DNA of 64,000 nucleotides from Bacteroidaceae bacterium. Lineage in GTDB: Bacteria; Bacteroidota; Bacteroidia; Bacteroidales; Bacteroidaceae. The translations under genes were made by a program, and so were the position numbers. Location: assembly GCA_017416705.1 (NCBI GenBank), contig JAFQBG010000010.1:62001-126000 (forward strand), in the 5' to 3' direction. This document shows, in pieces, positions 1 to 8,284 of the stretch (its first letter is position 1; each line of letters begins with the position of its first letter). The notes below the pieces were generated by a model. It worked only from the letters and a program-made list of their open reading frames with translations, searched no databases and was not told the DNA's origin.

Positions 1-985
1 CGACAAAGGTATTGTCGTCGCTGTACAATTCGTTTTTGTATATTTTTGCCTGCAATTTATATCCTTTTGCCTTTTTTGCACTCAGATTACGCACATCGAC
101 GGCTATATGCGCCACAGCGTCTTTGTATTGTTCGTCAAGGTCGGTTGTGACGCGTATATCACGAATTTCCAACGGATTGGTCGATGTCAATGACACTGTG
201 CGGAATATACCCGGCAAGCGGAACATATCCTGCGCTTCGAGGAACGAGGCATCGCTGTTGCGATAGACCTCGACTGCCACAACGTTCTCGCCCTCGACAA
301 GATACTTCGTGATGTTGAATGCCGCAAGGTTGCGCGAGTTTTTCGAGAAACCCACGTAGCGACCGTTTATCCACAAATAGAAGAATGAATCGACGCCATC
401 GAAATTTATATACACCTGACGGCCATTCCACTCGGCAGGCACAGTAAATGTTCGACGATACGAACCCACCTCGTTGCGATGTTTGTATGTTGTGTGATGT
501 TTTGCCGGTTCACGCATGACGCCACCGCGCCAGTCGCCAACAGCTACGGAGTGTTTGAATATAACCGGCTGGTTCACATATATGGGAGTACCATATTTTT
601 GTGTTCCATCGGGTTGTATTCCATATACATTCCAGTTCATGGGAACCTCGACCTTGTCCCACGACGACACATCGTAGCCAAGTTCATAGAATTTCTCGGG
701 GCGCTCCCAAGGATTGCCTACCCAATGGAAACTCCATGTGCCATCGAGCGACATATAATACTCGCTATTCTCGGGCAATACTTTACGTGCCTGTTCCTCG
801 CTTGCAAATGTAAAGAACCAGCTTTTAGGCTGCTCTTTGTTAAGAGCCAACTGCATGGGGGTTTCCCATTCTGCGCCTGTGGGGGCATCCACATCACCAT
901 AAGCAAAACCTTTCAAGCCTTGTGCAACGCCTGCCGACACAAATGCGAGCAGCGCAAAAGCCACAAAAACAAATCGCTTTTTCAT
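1..985 (-). CDS. GH2 beta-galactosidase, N-terminal part (cut by the left edge)
   Basis: The reading frame runs from an ATG at 985 leftwards through the window edge without a stop, giving about 328 residues. It opens with a signal peptide (MKKRFVFVAFALLAFVSAGVAQ), so the enzyme is exported. The visible part matches the N-terminal sugar-binding jelly roll and the start of the immunoglobulin-like domain of large glycoside hydrolase family 2 beta-galactosidases. Recognisable pieces are SLDGTWSFHWVGNP near residue 85, YRRTFTVPAEW, FDGVDSFFYLWINGRYVGFSK and LEAQDMFRLPGIFR. The catalytic glutamates lie in the missing C-terminal part, so activity and linkage cannot be judged. Bacteroidales use such enzymes in glycan foraging. 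A weak promoter element (TACCTTAG on the minus strand, 1028-1035) lies just upstream. Confidence 0.88.
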   Translation of the reverse strand, partial: MKKRFVFVAFALLAFVSAGVAQGLKGFAYGDVDAPTGAEWETPMQLALNKEQPKSWFFTFASEEQARKVLPENSEYYMSLDGTWSFHWVGNPWERPEKFYELGYDVSSWDKVEVPMNWNVYGIQPDGTQKYGTPIYVNQPVIFKHSVAVGDWRGGVMREPAKHHTTYKHRNEVGSYRRTFTVPAEWNGRQVYINFDGVDSFFYLWINGRYVGFSKNSRNLAAFNITKYLVEGENVVAVEVYRNSDASFLEAQDMFRLPGIFRTVSLTSTNPLEIRDIRVTTDLDEQYKDAVAHIAVDVRNLSAKKAKGYKLQAKIYKNELYSDDNTFV

Positions 986-1154
986 AAAATCGTAGATTAT
1001 ATTAGTTTAGTTTATTTATATTTTGCGCTAAGGTACTATTTTTTTTTGAATTAACAGCTATTACTTATAATTAATATAAAGACGATTAAAATCAAAAACC
1101 GCGCCACCCAAAAATAACCGGAAGGGAAAAACCGTACATCGAGGACGCAAATTA

Positions 1155-1172
1155 GTAAATATTATTTACAAA
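1155..1172. repeat. 18-bp repeat with palindromic core, copy 1
   Basis: The string gtaaatattatttacaaa occurs here and again at 1894-1911. Its core, GTAAAT-att-ATTTAC, is an inverted repeat of 6 bp with a 3-base spacer. Both copies are in non-coding DNA and flank the small histone-like gene. This could be a regulator binding site or chance in AT-rich sequence. Confidence 0.4.
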
Positions 1173-1183
1173 CATAAACAGAA

Positions 1184-1217
1184 TAAAAAAATACAAGCCA
1201 CTAATGTAGCTTGCATT
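1184..1217 (-). terminator. Intrinsic terminator of the histone-like gene
   Basis: On the minus strand a stem AATGCAAGC / GCTTGTATT (one G-U pair) is followed directly by a run of seven T. It lies about 40 bases past the stop codon of the gene at 1255-1431. Confidence 0.65.
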
Positions 1218-1254
1218 TTCACAAGAACCTATGGTTCCAATGTCGTCAAGAGCA

Positions 1255-1431
1255 TTAAGCCTTGCTGGCGTCAAGAGAAGCTTTACGGAAGCTCTTCATC
1301 AATTTCTCGAGCTCCAAAGAAGCCTTACGTGCACGTGTACCTGCAGCCTTGTTACCCTTCTCCAACTGTGAATTTGCATCTGCCTCGAAAGCAGCATAAG
1401 TTGCTTGAATTTTTTCAATAAGTTCTTTCAT
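1255..1431 (-). CDS. Histone H1-like DNA-binding protein
   Basis: This is a 58-residue protein beginning MKELIEKIQATYAAFEADAN and ending KSFRKASLDASKA. It is rich in Lys, Ala and Glu and looks wholly helical. The stretch GNKAAGTRARKASLELEKLMKSFRK matches the small histone H1/Hc1-like proteins that are widespread in Bacteroidota, usually 55-60 residues. They are presumed to bind nucleoid DNA through the basic C-terminal half, although direct functional data are limited. The gene stands alone, with its own promoter at 1463-1470 and a terminator at 1184-1217. The ATG is the only sensible start. Confidence 0.88.
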   Translation of the reverse strand: MKELIEKIQATYAAFEADANSQLEKGNKAAGTRARKASLELEKLMKSFRKASLDASKA

Positions 1432-1462
1432 AATATTTTCCGTTAATTAGGTTAATGATGCA

Positions 1463-1470
1463 CAAAGATA
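1463..1470 (-). promoter_or_regulatory. Promoter -7 element of the histone-like gene
   Basis: TATCTTTG on the minus strand matches the Bacteroidota TAnnTTTG -7 consensus exactly and is 32 bases before the ATG. No clear TTTG -33 box is seen at the usual distance. Confidence 0.55.
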
Positions 1471-1471
1471 A

Positions 1472-2012
1472 CAAAAAACATTTTAAAAAATAATTTCCGA
1501 GGTTTTTTTTTGAAAAATATCACATTATTCTCTTTTTTTTGCCCGAAAAGCACAAAAAAACATGCAAAAAAACAAATCAAAAACAAAACAAAGGACTCAC
1601 AGTGCCATAAATTTATCGCCATCGGACTGAGTAATCACCCAAACCGGCAACAAGAATAAGATTTTCAAACCAATGGGAGTAAGACAAACAAACCGTACCA
1701 AAAATCACAACAAAACTCAAAAATTATTGTTAAAACATATATAATAAGAAAGAAGAAAAGAACAAGACAAGAAGGGAATGCGAGCAAAGCCTCAACAGGA
1801 AAACCATCGACCGAGTTGGCGCCATACCCAAAACGACAATTCCATTCATGCACCACAAAAATATCATTCATACAAACCACGACAGCAATTATGGTAAATA
1901 TTATTTACAAAACAAAAATATAAGACAAAAATCAAAAAGCGGAGTTCGATATTAAAACAAAGCTATACATTATAAATTTAAGAGAAAAAGAACAATTTTA
2001 AGAAAAAATCAC
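1472..2012. other. AT-rich intergenic region without a supported gene
   Basis: This stretch is AT-rich and carries many poly-A and poly-T runs. The only open frames are short, with no family resemblance and poor codon use; for example, the minus-strand frame at 1665-1880 translates to a low-complexity hydrophobic peptide. The one structured item I found is the second copy of the 18-bp palindromic repeat at 1894-1911. With the leader that follows, it separates the histone-like gene from the exopolysaccharide operon. Confidence 0.6.
1894..1911. repeat. 18-bp repeat with palindromic core, copy 2
   Basis: This is identical to 1155-1172 (gtaaatattatttacaaa). It lies about 100 bases upstream of the exopolysaccharide operon promoter, so it could be an operator for that operon. 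That is inference from position only. Confidence 0.4.
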
Positions 2013-2020
2013 TATCTTTG
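1997..2020 (+). promoter_or_regulatory. Promoter of the exopolysaccharide operon
   Basis: TATCTTTG at 2013-2020 is a perfect Bacteroidota -7 element followed by C. A poor -33 candidate (TTTA, 1997-2000) lies 12 bases upstream, which is closer than the usual 19-21. Transcription from here would give a leader of about 220 bases before the first gene at 2246. Confidence 0.5.
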
Positions 2021-2038
2021 CGGTAAATCACAAGCACA

Positions 2039-2065
2039 TACCGATAGCACAACAAATTATCGGTA
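2039..2065 (+). promoter_or_regulatory. Leader hairpin 1 (8-bp perfect inverted repeat)
   Basis: TACCGATA (2039-2046) and TATCGGTA (2058-2065) are exact reverse complements around an 11-base loop. The element begins about 20 bases after the -7 element, so it would be at the very 5' end of the operon mRNA. Confidence 0.45.
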
Positions 2066-2138
2066 TCGAACAAACACTAAGGAAACGCCCATGCAGGCAG
2101 CGAGCAATTGCAAATAGCATACAAAACTCGCATAACTA

Positions 2139-2170
2139 ATTGATTGCCAATATGTTACAACGCAATCAAT
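2139..2170 (+). promoter_or_regulatory. Leader hairpin 2 (9-bp perfect inverted repeat)
   Basis: ATTGATTGC (2139-2147) and GCAATCAAT (2162-2170) are exact reverse complements with a 14-base spacer, 75 bases before the first start codon. No U-tract follows, so it is not a simple terminator. It may be an RNA structure or a protein-binding site in the leader. Confidence 0.45.
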
Positions 2171-2245
2171 GTCCCTATATTATACACACAACTAAGCAAC
2201 AAGACAAATTTTAACAGGAATTTAAACCAAAACTAAAACATAGAT

Positions 2246-3034
2246 ATGAGAAAAATCTTCATTTTATTGAGTCTGTTTTTGCTGTTCTCATGCGGAGCAT
2301 CAAAGGATGTTGTCTATTTCCAAGACGCACCGCAAGGCACAGAGATTAAAGCCAATTACCGCCCCATCACATTCCGTCCGGGCGACAAGCTCACAATTAA
2401 CGTAAACACACGTAACCCCAACATTGCCAACAAGCTCAATTTGGTAACAATGTCAAGACAAATGGGCACAACATCATCGCAAACCTCTAGCAATAATGGA
2501 GTTATGTCGTACACCATAGACAAGGATGGCAACATAGAAATGCCCGAAGTCGGCACGATACATATTGCCGGATTGACACGTGGTCAAGTGGCAGAGCATG
2601 TAGAGCAAAAATTAGTAGAGAAAAACCTCGTACAAGACGCAGTGGTTATAGTTGAATTTGCGAACCTATCCTACTCCATCTTGGGCGAAGTCAAATCACC
2701 AAACCGCTACCACATCGACCGCGACGAGATAACCATTCTCGACGCCATAAGCCAAGCCGGCGACCTAACTATACAAGGCCAACGTACCAATATAAAAGTT
2801 CTGCGTAAGGAAGATAACGGGACACAAAAAGTTTATACAGCCAACCTTTGTTCATTGGAGGAACTGCAAAACTCACCCGTCTATTATATTCAACAAAACG
2901 ACATTGTGTATGTAGAGCCTAACGGCATGCGTGCCCGTCAATCCACCGTAAACGGCAACAACCTCCGTTCATCGGCATTCTGGATTTCGCTTGCATCACT
3001 TTTAACATCAGTAGTATCAATCATCACAAGATAA
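2246..3034 (+). CDS. Wza-like polysaccharide export lipoprotein
   Basis: This 262-residue protein has a lipoprotein signal ending in LLFSCGAS, with Cys16 as the probable lipidation site. The region RPITFRPGDKLTINVNTRNPNIANKL is the Poly_export domain. It is followed by SLBB-type beta-grasp segments (IDKDGNIEMPEVGTIHIAGLT and YSILGEVKSPNRYHIDRDEITILDAISQAGD). The C-terminus has a hydrophobic segment (about residues 240-260). The family forms the outer-membrane channel for capsule or exopolysaccharide export. It is the first gene of the operon and is followed after 6 bases by its kinase/copolymerase partner, the usual Bacteroidales arrangement. Confidence 0.92.
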   Translation: MRKIFILLSLFLLFSCGASKDVVYFQDAPQGTEIKANYRPITFRPGDKLTINVNTRNPNIANKLNLVTMSRQMGTTSSQTSSNNGVMSYTIDKDGNIEMPEVGTIHIAGLTRGQVAEHVEQKLVEKNLVQDAVVIVEFANLSYSILGEVKSPNRYHIDRDEITILDAISQAGDLTIQGQRTNIKVLRKEDNGTQKVYTANLCSLEELQNSPVYYIQQNDIVYVEPNGMRARQSTVNGNNLRSSAFWISLASLLTSVVSIITR

Positions 3035-3040
3035 TCTATC

Positions 3041-5494
3041 ATGAACAACGACAATAATATTTTCAACCGACAGGCCGAAGAGGATTTCAACATAAAAGAC
3101 ATCCTATTTATATGCCTTTCCAAATGGCATTGGTTTCTCATATCTGTAATTATATGCGTCGGGGTTGCCATGTACAAAATTTCGAAAACACACCCCACAT
3201 ACACCCGTTACACCGATATTCTGATAAAGAGTGGCGACGATGGCATGAGCGCGCAGATGGAACGCTTTGCAAGCCTTGGTACATCGCGTGGCGGAACCAC
3301 CATATTCAACGAAATATACGCCCTGCAATCGCCGGCTATTATCTACGAGGTTGTACGCCGTTTGAATTTGGATATGAACTACGATGGAGAGGGCACATTC
3401 CACAACAGGGTACTATATGGCAGTAATCTACCTATAAAAGCGACAATAGTAGGCATACACGAAAACGACTATGCCGCCTTCAAACTGACACTGCACCCCG
3501 ACGGCACATACACTGCCAATGAATTCGGTTGTTCATACTCAGACGAAGAAATCGATTCGGAAATAAGTGCAAAAGGACGTCTTTCCGTAGTGCCCGATAC
3601 TATTTCCACTCCCATTGGAAAAATAACAATAAGCCCCACAAAATACTATTCGCCCAAGAACGAAGACCAAGTAATATATGTCACACGCTACGGCATATAT
3701 GGTGCAGCCGGAATGTATAGCGGCATGTTGTCGTTCTCACTAAAAGATGAAAATGCCGATATTATCACAATAAGCATGACCGACAGATCGACCCAACGTG
3801 CCACAGACGTGCTAAATGCAGTAATAGCCGTTTACAACGAGCGCTGGATCGACGACAAGAACCAAATGGCCGAACACACTTCGCTATTCATCGAAGGACG
3901 ACTAAAAACCATCGCCCGCGAGTTGGAAAACGTCGATAGCAAAATTTCGGATTACAAAAGCCAGAACCTGCTGCCCGACGTAAATGCCGCCACAACTATG
4001 TACATGGAGCGCAACGAGGATATAAACAAGGAAATCATAAGTTTGCGTAACGAACTAAGCATCACGCAATATATACTTGAATATATCAACGAGAACATAA
4101 GTAATAATCAAATAATTCCTGTTCTTCAATTGCAAAACGGCGGTATTTCGGCGCAAATATCGGAATATAATTTCAACCTAATGCAACGCAACAGTCTTAT
4201 ATCCGACAGCAGCGAAGAAAACCCGTTAGTTAAAGATATGGACAATGCGCTCATTGCAATGCGTGCAGCCATTATAAGCTCCATAGAGAACGAAATCAAG
4301 ATTCTTGGCAAGCGCATTGCTGCATTGGACAAAGAGGTTGCGCAAACCAATGATAACATAGCAAAAAATCCCTTACAATCGAAATTCCTCGCATCGGAAA
4401 GCCGCAATCAAAGCGTTAAAGAGCAGTTGTATCTGTTCCTGCTGCAAAAACGCGAGGAGAACGAACTATCCAAAGCATTTACAGCCTATAACACACGCGT
4501 CATAACCCCACCCTCGGGCAGTCTTGCGCCCACCGGCCCCAACAGCCGAAAAACATATATGATAGCATTTGCAATAGGCCTTCTTATTCCAACGGCACTT
4601 ATTCTGCTACAACAATTCATGGACACCAAGATACGCACGCGCAAGGATTTGCAAGGTACAAGAGTACCCATTATAGGCGAAATTCCCCTTTCCTATCGCA
4701 AAAAGCGCAAATTGCCATGGCAGAAACGAGATGAAAAATTGGAGATTGTTGTCAAGAATGGTAATCGCAACATCATAAACGAGGCATTCCGCGTGTTGCG
4801 TACCAATATAGAATTCATGTTCAAGAACAACAACAAGCAGGTGCTCATAGTAACATCGTTCAACCCCGGCAGTGGTAAGTCGTTCAACACAATAAACTTA
4901 GGTGCTTCAATAGTGCTAAAAGGCAAAAAAGTATTGTTGATAGACGGCGACATGCGTCATGCCTCATTGACATCGTTTATTAACTCATACATGAAATGTC
5001 CCAAGACAGGCCTTAGCAACTACCTTGCCGGCCTTGTAGAGGATGCAAACGACTGCATAATCAAAGTTGACAACTACAACAACCTGCATGTAATCCCGTC
5101 GGGCACCATCCCACCCAACCCAACCGAGTTGTTGGAGGATAGTCGTTTTGCCGCACTCATAGAGAACATGCGCAACAAGTACGACTACATAATAATAGAC
5201 TGTCCGCCCATTGACATTGTAGCCGACACCGGTATCATCGAGAAAAGTGCCGACCACACTATTTTCGTTGTACGCAGCGGTTTGTTGGAGCGCAACATGG
5301 TACCCGAAATCAACAACCTGTACGACGAACATCGTTTCAAGGATATGAGCCTCATCATAAACGGTATAGAGCATGCCGACGGACGCTATGGCTACCGTGG
5401 TTCATACCGTTACGGATATGGTTATGGATACGGCTATGGCTATGGATACGGTTATGGATATGGCTATTACAACGACGAAGATAAAAAGAAATAA
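3041..5494 (+). CDS. Wzc-like chain-length regulator and BY-type tyrosine kinase
   Basis: This is an 817-residue inner-membrane protein. A first transmembrane helix (about residues 31-47) leads into a Wzz periplasmic domain and a GNVR-type coiled region. A second helix (about 505-525) precedes the cytoplasmic kinase. That domain has a Walker A loop NPGSGKS (Lys613), Walker A' LLIDGDMR (about 633-640) and Walker B YIIIDCPP (about 715-722). The last 40 residues hold 14 tyrosines, including a run of nine Gly-Tyr pairs, as expected for the autophosphorylated tail. Phosphorylation cycling of this tail controls polymer length and export. It works with the Wza-like channel just upstream and the polymerase at 19421. 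Confidence 0.93.
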   Translation: MNNDNNIFNRQAEEDFNIKDILFICLSKWHWFLISVIICVGVAMYKISKTHPTYTRYTDILIKSGDDGMSAQMERFASLGTSRGGTTIFNEIYALQSPAIIYEVVRRLNLDMNYDGEGTFHNRVLYGSNLPIKATIVGIHENDYAAFKLTLHPDGTYTANEFGCSYSDEEIDSEISAKGRLSVVPDTISTPIGKITISPTKYYSPKNEDQVIYVTRYGIYGAAGMYSGMLSFSLKDENADIITISMTDRSTQRATDVLNAVIAVYNERWIDDKNQMAEHTSLFIEGRLKTIARELENVDSKISDYKSQNLLPDVNAATTMYMERNEDINKEIISLRNELSITQYILEYINENISNNQIIPVLQLQNGGISAQISEYNFNLMQRNSLISDSSEENPLVKDMDNALIAMRAAIISSIENEIKILGKRIAALDKEVAQTNDNIAKNPLQSKFLASESRNQSVKEQLYLFLLQKREENELSKAFTAYNTRVITPPSGSLAPTGPNSRKTYMIAFAIGLLIPTALILLQQFMDTKIRTRKDLQGTRVPIIGEIPLSYRKKRKLPWQKRDEKLEIVVKNGNRNIINEAFRVLRTNIEFMFKNNNKQVLIVTSFNPGSGKSFNTINLGASIVLKGKKVLLIDGDMRHASLTSFINSYMKCPKTGLSNYLAGLVEDANDCIIKVDNYNNLHVIPSGTIPPNPTELLEDSRFAALIENMRNKYDYIIIDCPPIDIVADTGIIEKSADHTIFVVRSGLLERNMVPEINNLYDEHRFKDMSLIINGIEHADGRYGYRGSYRYGYGYGYGYGYGYGYGYGYYNDEDKKK
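5414..5467 (+). repeat. Hexanucleotide repeat encoding (Gly-Tyr)9
   Basis: Nine consecutive six-base units of the form GGN-TAY encode the tyrosine tail of the kinase. Wobble positions vary among units, so slippage is possible but not certain. A gain or loss of units would keep the frame and change the number of tyrosines. Confidence 0.8.
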
Positions 5495-5497
5495 ATA

Positions 5498-6568
5498 ATG
5501 TTTGGCGTTAATTTAAACAACAAGACCATACTTGTGACAGGCTCCTCGGGATTTATAGGGAGCAATCTGTGCCGACGTCTATTGAGTGAACTGCAAAATT
5601 CACAAATAATCGGCATAGACAACATGAACGATTATTACGACGTTAATATAAAAAAGGAGCGTTTAACCGCGCTCCAAGCGTTCAATAATTTTACGTTCAT
5701 CGAAGGCAACATTGCCGACAAAAAACTAATCGACAACATTTTTGCTACACACAAACCACAAATTGTTGTCAATCTTGCAGCACAAGCCGGTGTGCGATAT
5801 AGCATAACAAACCCACAAGCCTACATCGAAAGCAACATAGTAGGTTTCTTCAATATTCTTGAAGCTTGTCGAGGCAGCTATGCAGGTGGCAGTAACGGCG
5901 TGGAACACCTTGTATATGCAAGCAGCAGCAGCGTTTATGGTAGCAACAGTAAAGTTCCCTACTCCACCGACGACAAGGTCGATAACCCGGTTAGTCTATA
6001 TGCTGCAACCAAGAAGAGCAACGAACTGATGGCACATTCATATAGCAAGTTGTACAACATACCATCTACCGGTCTGCGGTTTTTCACCGTATATGGCCCG
6101 GCCGGTCGTCCCGACATGGCCTATTTTGGATTTACCGACAAACTTGTGAAAGGAGAAACCATCAAGATATTCAATTATGGTAACTGTAAACGCGATTTCA
6201 CCTACATCGACGATATTGTAGAGGGTGTCATGCGCGTTATGAGCAAAGCACCACAACGCAAAACAGGCGAAGACGGGCTCCCCATCCCTCCATATGCCAT
6301 ATATAATATAGGCAACAATGCCCCCGAGAACCTACTCGGCTTTGTAGATATTCTGCAACAAGAGTTAATTCGCGCCGGAGTGCTCCCCGAGGACTACGAT
6401 TTCGATAAACACAAAGAATTAGTCCCCATGCAACCCGGTGATGTCCCCATAACCTATGCCGACACCACGCCATTGGAGCGCGACTTCGGTTTCAAGCCAT
6501 GCACACCATTGCGCACAGGGCTTCGACATTTTGCCGAGTGGTACAAAAAATTCTACATGAGCAAATAA
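5498..6568 (+). CDS. NAD-dependent nucleotide-sugar epimerase, probably UDP-glucuronate 4-epimerase
   Basis: This is a 356-residue short-chain dehydrogenase of the extended type. The NAD-binding motif GSSGFIGSNL is near residue 15, and the catalytic YAATKKS (YxxxK) is near residue 168, after the serine-rich ASSSSVYG. The segment IDNMNDYYDVNIKKERL after strand 2 is characteristic of UDP-glucuronate 4-epimerases rather than of GalE. The product would be UDP-galacturonate. The neighbouring UDP-glucose dehydrogenase would supply its substrate. It starts three bases after the stop codon of the kinase gene. GalE or another 4-epimerase activity cannot be excluded by sequence alone. Confidence 0.87.
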   Translation: MFGVNLNNKTILVTGSSGFIGSNLCRRLLSELQNSQIIGIDNMNDYYDVNIKKERLTALQAFNNFTFIEGNIADKKLIDNIFATHKPQIVVNLAAQAGVRYSITNPQAYIESNIVGFFNILEACRGSYAGGSNGVEHLVYASSSSVYGSNSKVPYSTDDKVDNPVSLYAATKKSNELMAHSYSKLYNIPSTGLRFFTVYGPAGRPDMAYFGFTDKLVKGETIKIFNYGNCKRDFTYIDDIVEGVMRVMSKAPQRKTGEDGLPIPPYAIYNIGNNAPENLLGFVDILQQELIRAGVLPEDYDFDKHKELVPMQPGDVPITYADTTPLERDFGFKPCTPLRTGLRHFAEWYKKFYMSK

Positions 6569-6589
6569 TAATATATAAGGTACAAGAAT

Positions 6590-7903
6590 ATGAAAATTGC
6601 AGTAGCAGGAACAGGATATGTTGGTCTGAGCATGGCCACACTATTGGCACAAAACAACGAAGTGATAGCAGTAGATATCATCCCCGAAAAGGTTGATATG
6701 ATAAACAAACGTATATCGCCAATCCAGGATGAATATATCGAAAAATACTTTGCCGAAAAAGAGCTAAACCTTGTAGCAACGCTCAATGCCGAGGAAGCAT
6801 ATAAAAATGCCGACTTTGTAATTATAGCAGCACCCACAAACTACGATAGTCAGAAAAACTTTTTCGATACATCGGCAGTAGAAAGCGTAATAGACAAAGT
6901 TCTGGAATGTAATTCCCCCGCTACAATGGTAATAAAAAGTACTATTCCTGTGGGATATTGCCGTAGTCTATATGTAAAATATGCCAAACTGTTCAAAGAG
7001 CGCGGATATGACAGCACACGCAAACTACGTCTGCTATTCTCGCCCGAGTTCCTACGCGAAAGTCGTGCCCTATACGACAATCTATACCCCAGCCGCATAA
7101 TAGTAGGCTACCCCAAGATGATAGAAAAGTTCGACGAGGAGAACGAAGCCATACGCCTGATATCGGGCAATCATCTCGAAGAAGCAGCACACACATTCGC
7201 AGGCCTACTGCAACAAGGAGCCATAAAACAGGACATTGAGACTTTGTTCATGGGGCTTAAAGAAGCCGAGGCCGTAAAATTATTTGCCAACACCTACCTT
7301 GCACTGCGCGTAAGCTATTTCAACGAGCTCGACACATACGCCGAAGTAAAAGGATTAGACTCGGCAGCCATAATAAAGGGAATAGGATTAGACCCACGCA
7401 TAGGCACCCACTACAACAACCCCTCGTTTGGCTACGGAGGCTATTGCCTGCCAAAAGACACCAAACAACTACTTGCCAATTATCAGAATGTGCCGCAAAA
7501 CATGATGACAGCCATTGTAGAGAGCAATCGCACCCGCAAAGACTTCATAGCCGACAGAGTTTTAGAAATAGCAGGAGCCTACGAAGCCAATAGCAGCTAC
7601 GATGCCTCCAAGGAAAAACAAGTAATTATAGGCGTTTACCGTCTCACCATGAAAAGCAACAGCGACAACTTCCGCCAAAGTTCCATTCAAGGTGTCATGA
7701 AACGCATAAAAGCCAAAGGAGCCGAGGTCATAATATACGAGCCCACATTGGAAAACGGCAGCACCTTCTTTGGCAGCAGAGTCGTAAACGACCTGCAAGA
7801 GTTCAAAACGCAATCGCAAGCCATCATAGCAAACCGCTACGACACCGCATTGGACGATGTAAAGGACAAAGTCTATACACGCGACATTTTCATGAGAGAT
7901 TAA
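6590..7903 (+). CDS. ugd: UDP-glucose 6-dehydrogenase
   Basis: This is a 437-residue enzyme oxidising UDP-glucose to UDP-glucuronate with two NAD+. It starts [21 protein letters not shown] (GxGxxG dinucleotide fold). It has the central [20 protein letters not shown] and the catalytic Cys286 in [14 protein letters not shown]. The C-terminal UDP-binding domain is complete ([21 protein letters not shown]). The length is normal for the family. Together with the epimerase upstream it indicates uronic acids in the polymer, which would make it acidic. Confidence 0.95.
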   Translation: MKIAVAGTGYVGLSMATLLAQNNEVIAVDIIPEKVDMINKRISPIQDEYIEKYFAEKELNLVATLNAEEAYKNADFVIIAAPTNYDSQKNFFDTSAVESVIDKVLECNSPATMVIKSTIPVGYCRSLYVKYAKLFKERGYDSTRKLRLLFSPEFLRESRALYDNLYPSRIIVGYPKMIEKFDEENEAIRLISGNHLEEAAHTFAGLLQQGAIKQDIETLFMGLKEAEAVKLFANTYLALRVSYFNELDTYAEVKGLDSAAIIKGIGLDPRIGTHYNNPSFGYGGYCLPKDTKQLLANYQNVPQNMMTAIVESNRTRKDFIADRVLEIAGAYEANSSYDASKEKQVIIGVYRLTMKSNSDNFRQSSIQGVMKRIKAKGAEVIIYEPTLENGSTFFGSRVVNDLQEFKTQSQAIIANRYDTALDDVKDKVYTRDIFMRD

Positions 7904-7957
7904 GACGCTATTTAAATTCCTAAAAACCATATATTAACCCATTAAATAACAAGCCCT

Positions 7958-8185
7958 ATGAGTTTAGGAGAAGAATTATTGTACGAGATTGGTGCAATAT
8001 TATTAGAAGACCCTGACAAAATTGCAGTAGAAGTTTCACCCGAAGAAGCCGAGGAGTTAAGACAATTGCAAGAAAAAGTAAAGAAGTTGGCAGAACTGAA
8101 ACGAAAGAAAAAAATGTCCATCGACATGAAGAAAAAAGGCGATGACACCGCAATGGCAGCCGAGAACGACGAGAATCTTAAATAA
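7958..8185 (+). CDS. Small charged protein of unknown function
   Basis: This 75-residue protein begins MSLGEELLYEIGAILLEDPDKIAVEV. The middle (about residues 27-55) is a highly charged helix likely to form a coiled coil (SPEEAEELRQLQEKVKKLAELKRKKK). The C-terminus is polar and probably disordered. There is no signal peptide, membrane segment or family I recognise. It lies 54 bases after ugd, and codon use resembles its neighbours, so it is probably a real operon member. A strong 16-bp inverted repeat follows it at 8193-8245. Confidence 0.65.
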   Translation: MSLGEELLYEIGAILLEDPDKIAVEVSPEEAEELRQLQEKVKKLAELKRKKKMSIDMKKKGDDTAMAAENDENLK

Positions 8186-8192
8186 AAAATCA

Positions 8193-8245
8193 GGGGCTGT
8201 TTAAATTTCATGAGAACAACCCATAATGTAAATTTAAACAGCCCC
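8193..8245 (+). terminator. Strong 16-bp inverted repeat (terminator or small mobile-element-like)
   Basis: The arms 8193-8208 (ggggctgtttaaattt) and 8230-8245 are exact reverse complements with a 21-base loop. The hairpin lies between the two small genes, inside the operon, and is followed by AAATTAATTCTTTT rather than a clean U-tract. It may reduce or process transcription within the operon. Its terminal-repeat look and 53-bp length could also mark a miniature element, but no target-site duplication is visible. Confidence 0.55.
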
Positions 8246-8284
8246 AAATTAATTCTTTTCAGTAGCTATATATAATAAGGTATA

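Noticed and set aside
1665-1880. Minus-strand frame of 71 codons in the AT-rich intergenic region
   Set aside because: The translation is hydrophobic and low in complexity, with no promoter, neighbour or family support.
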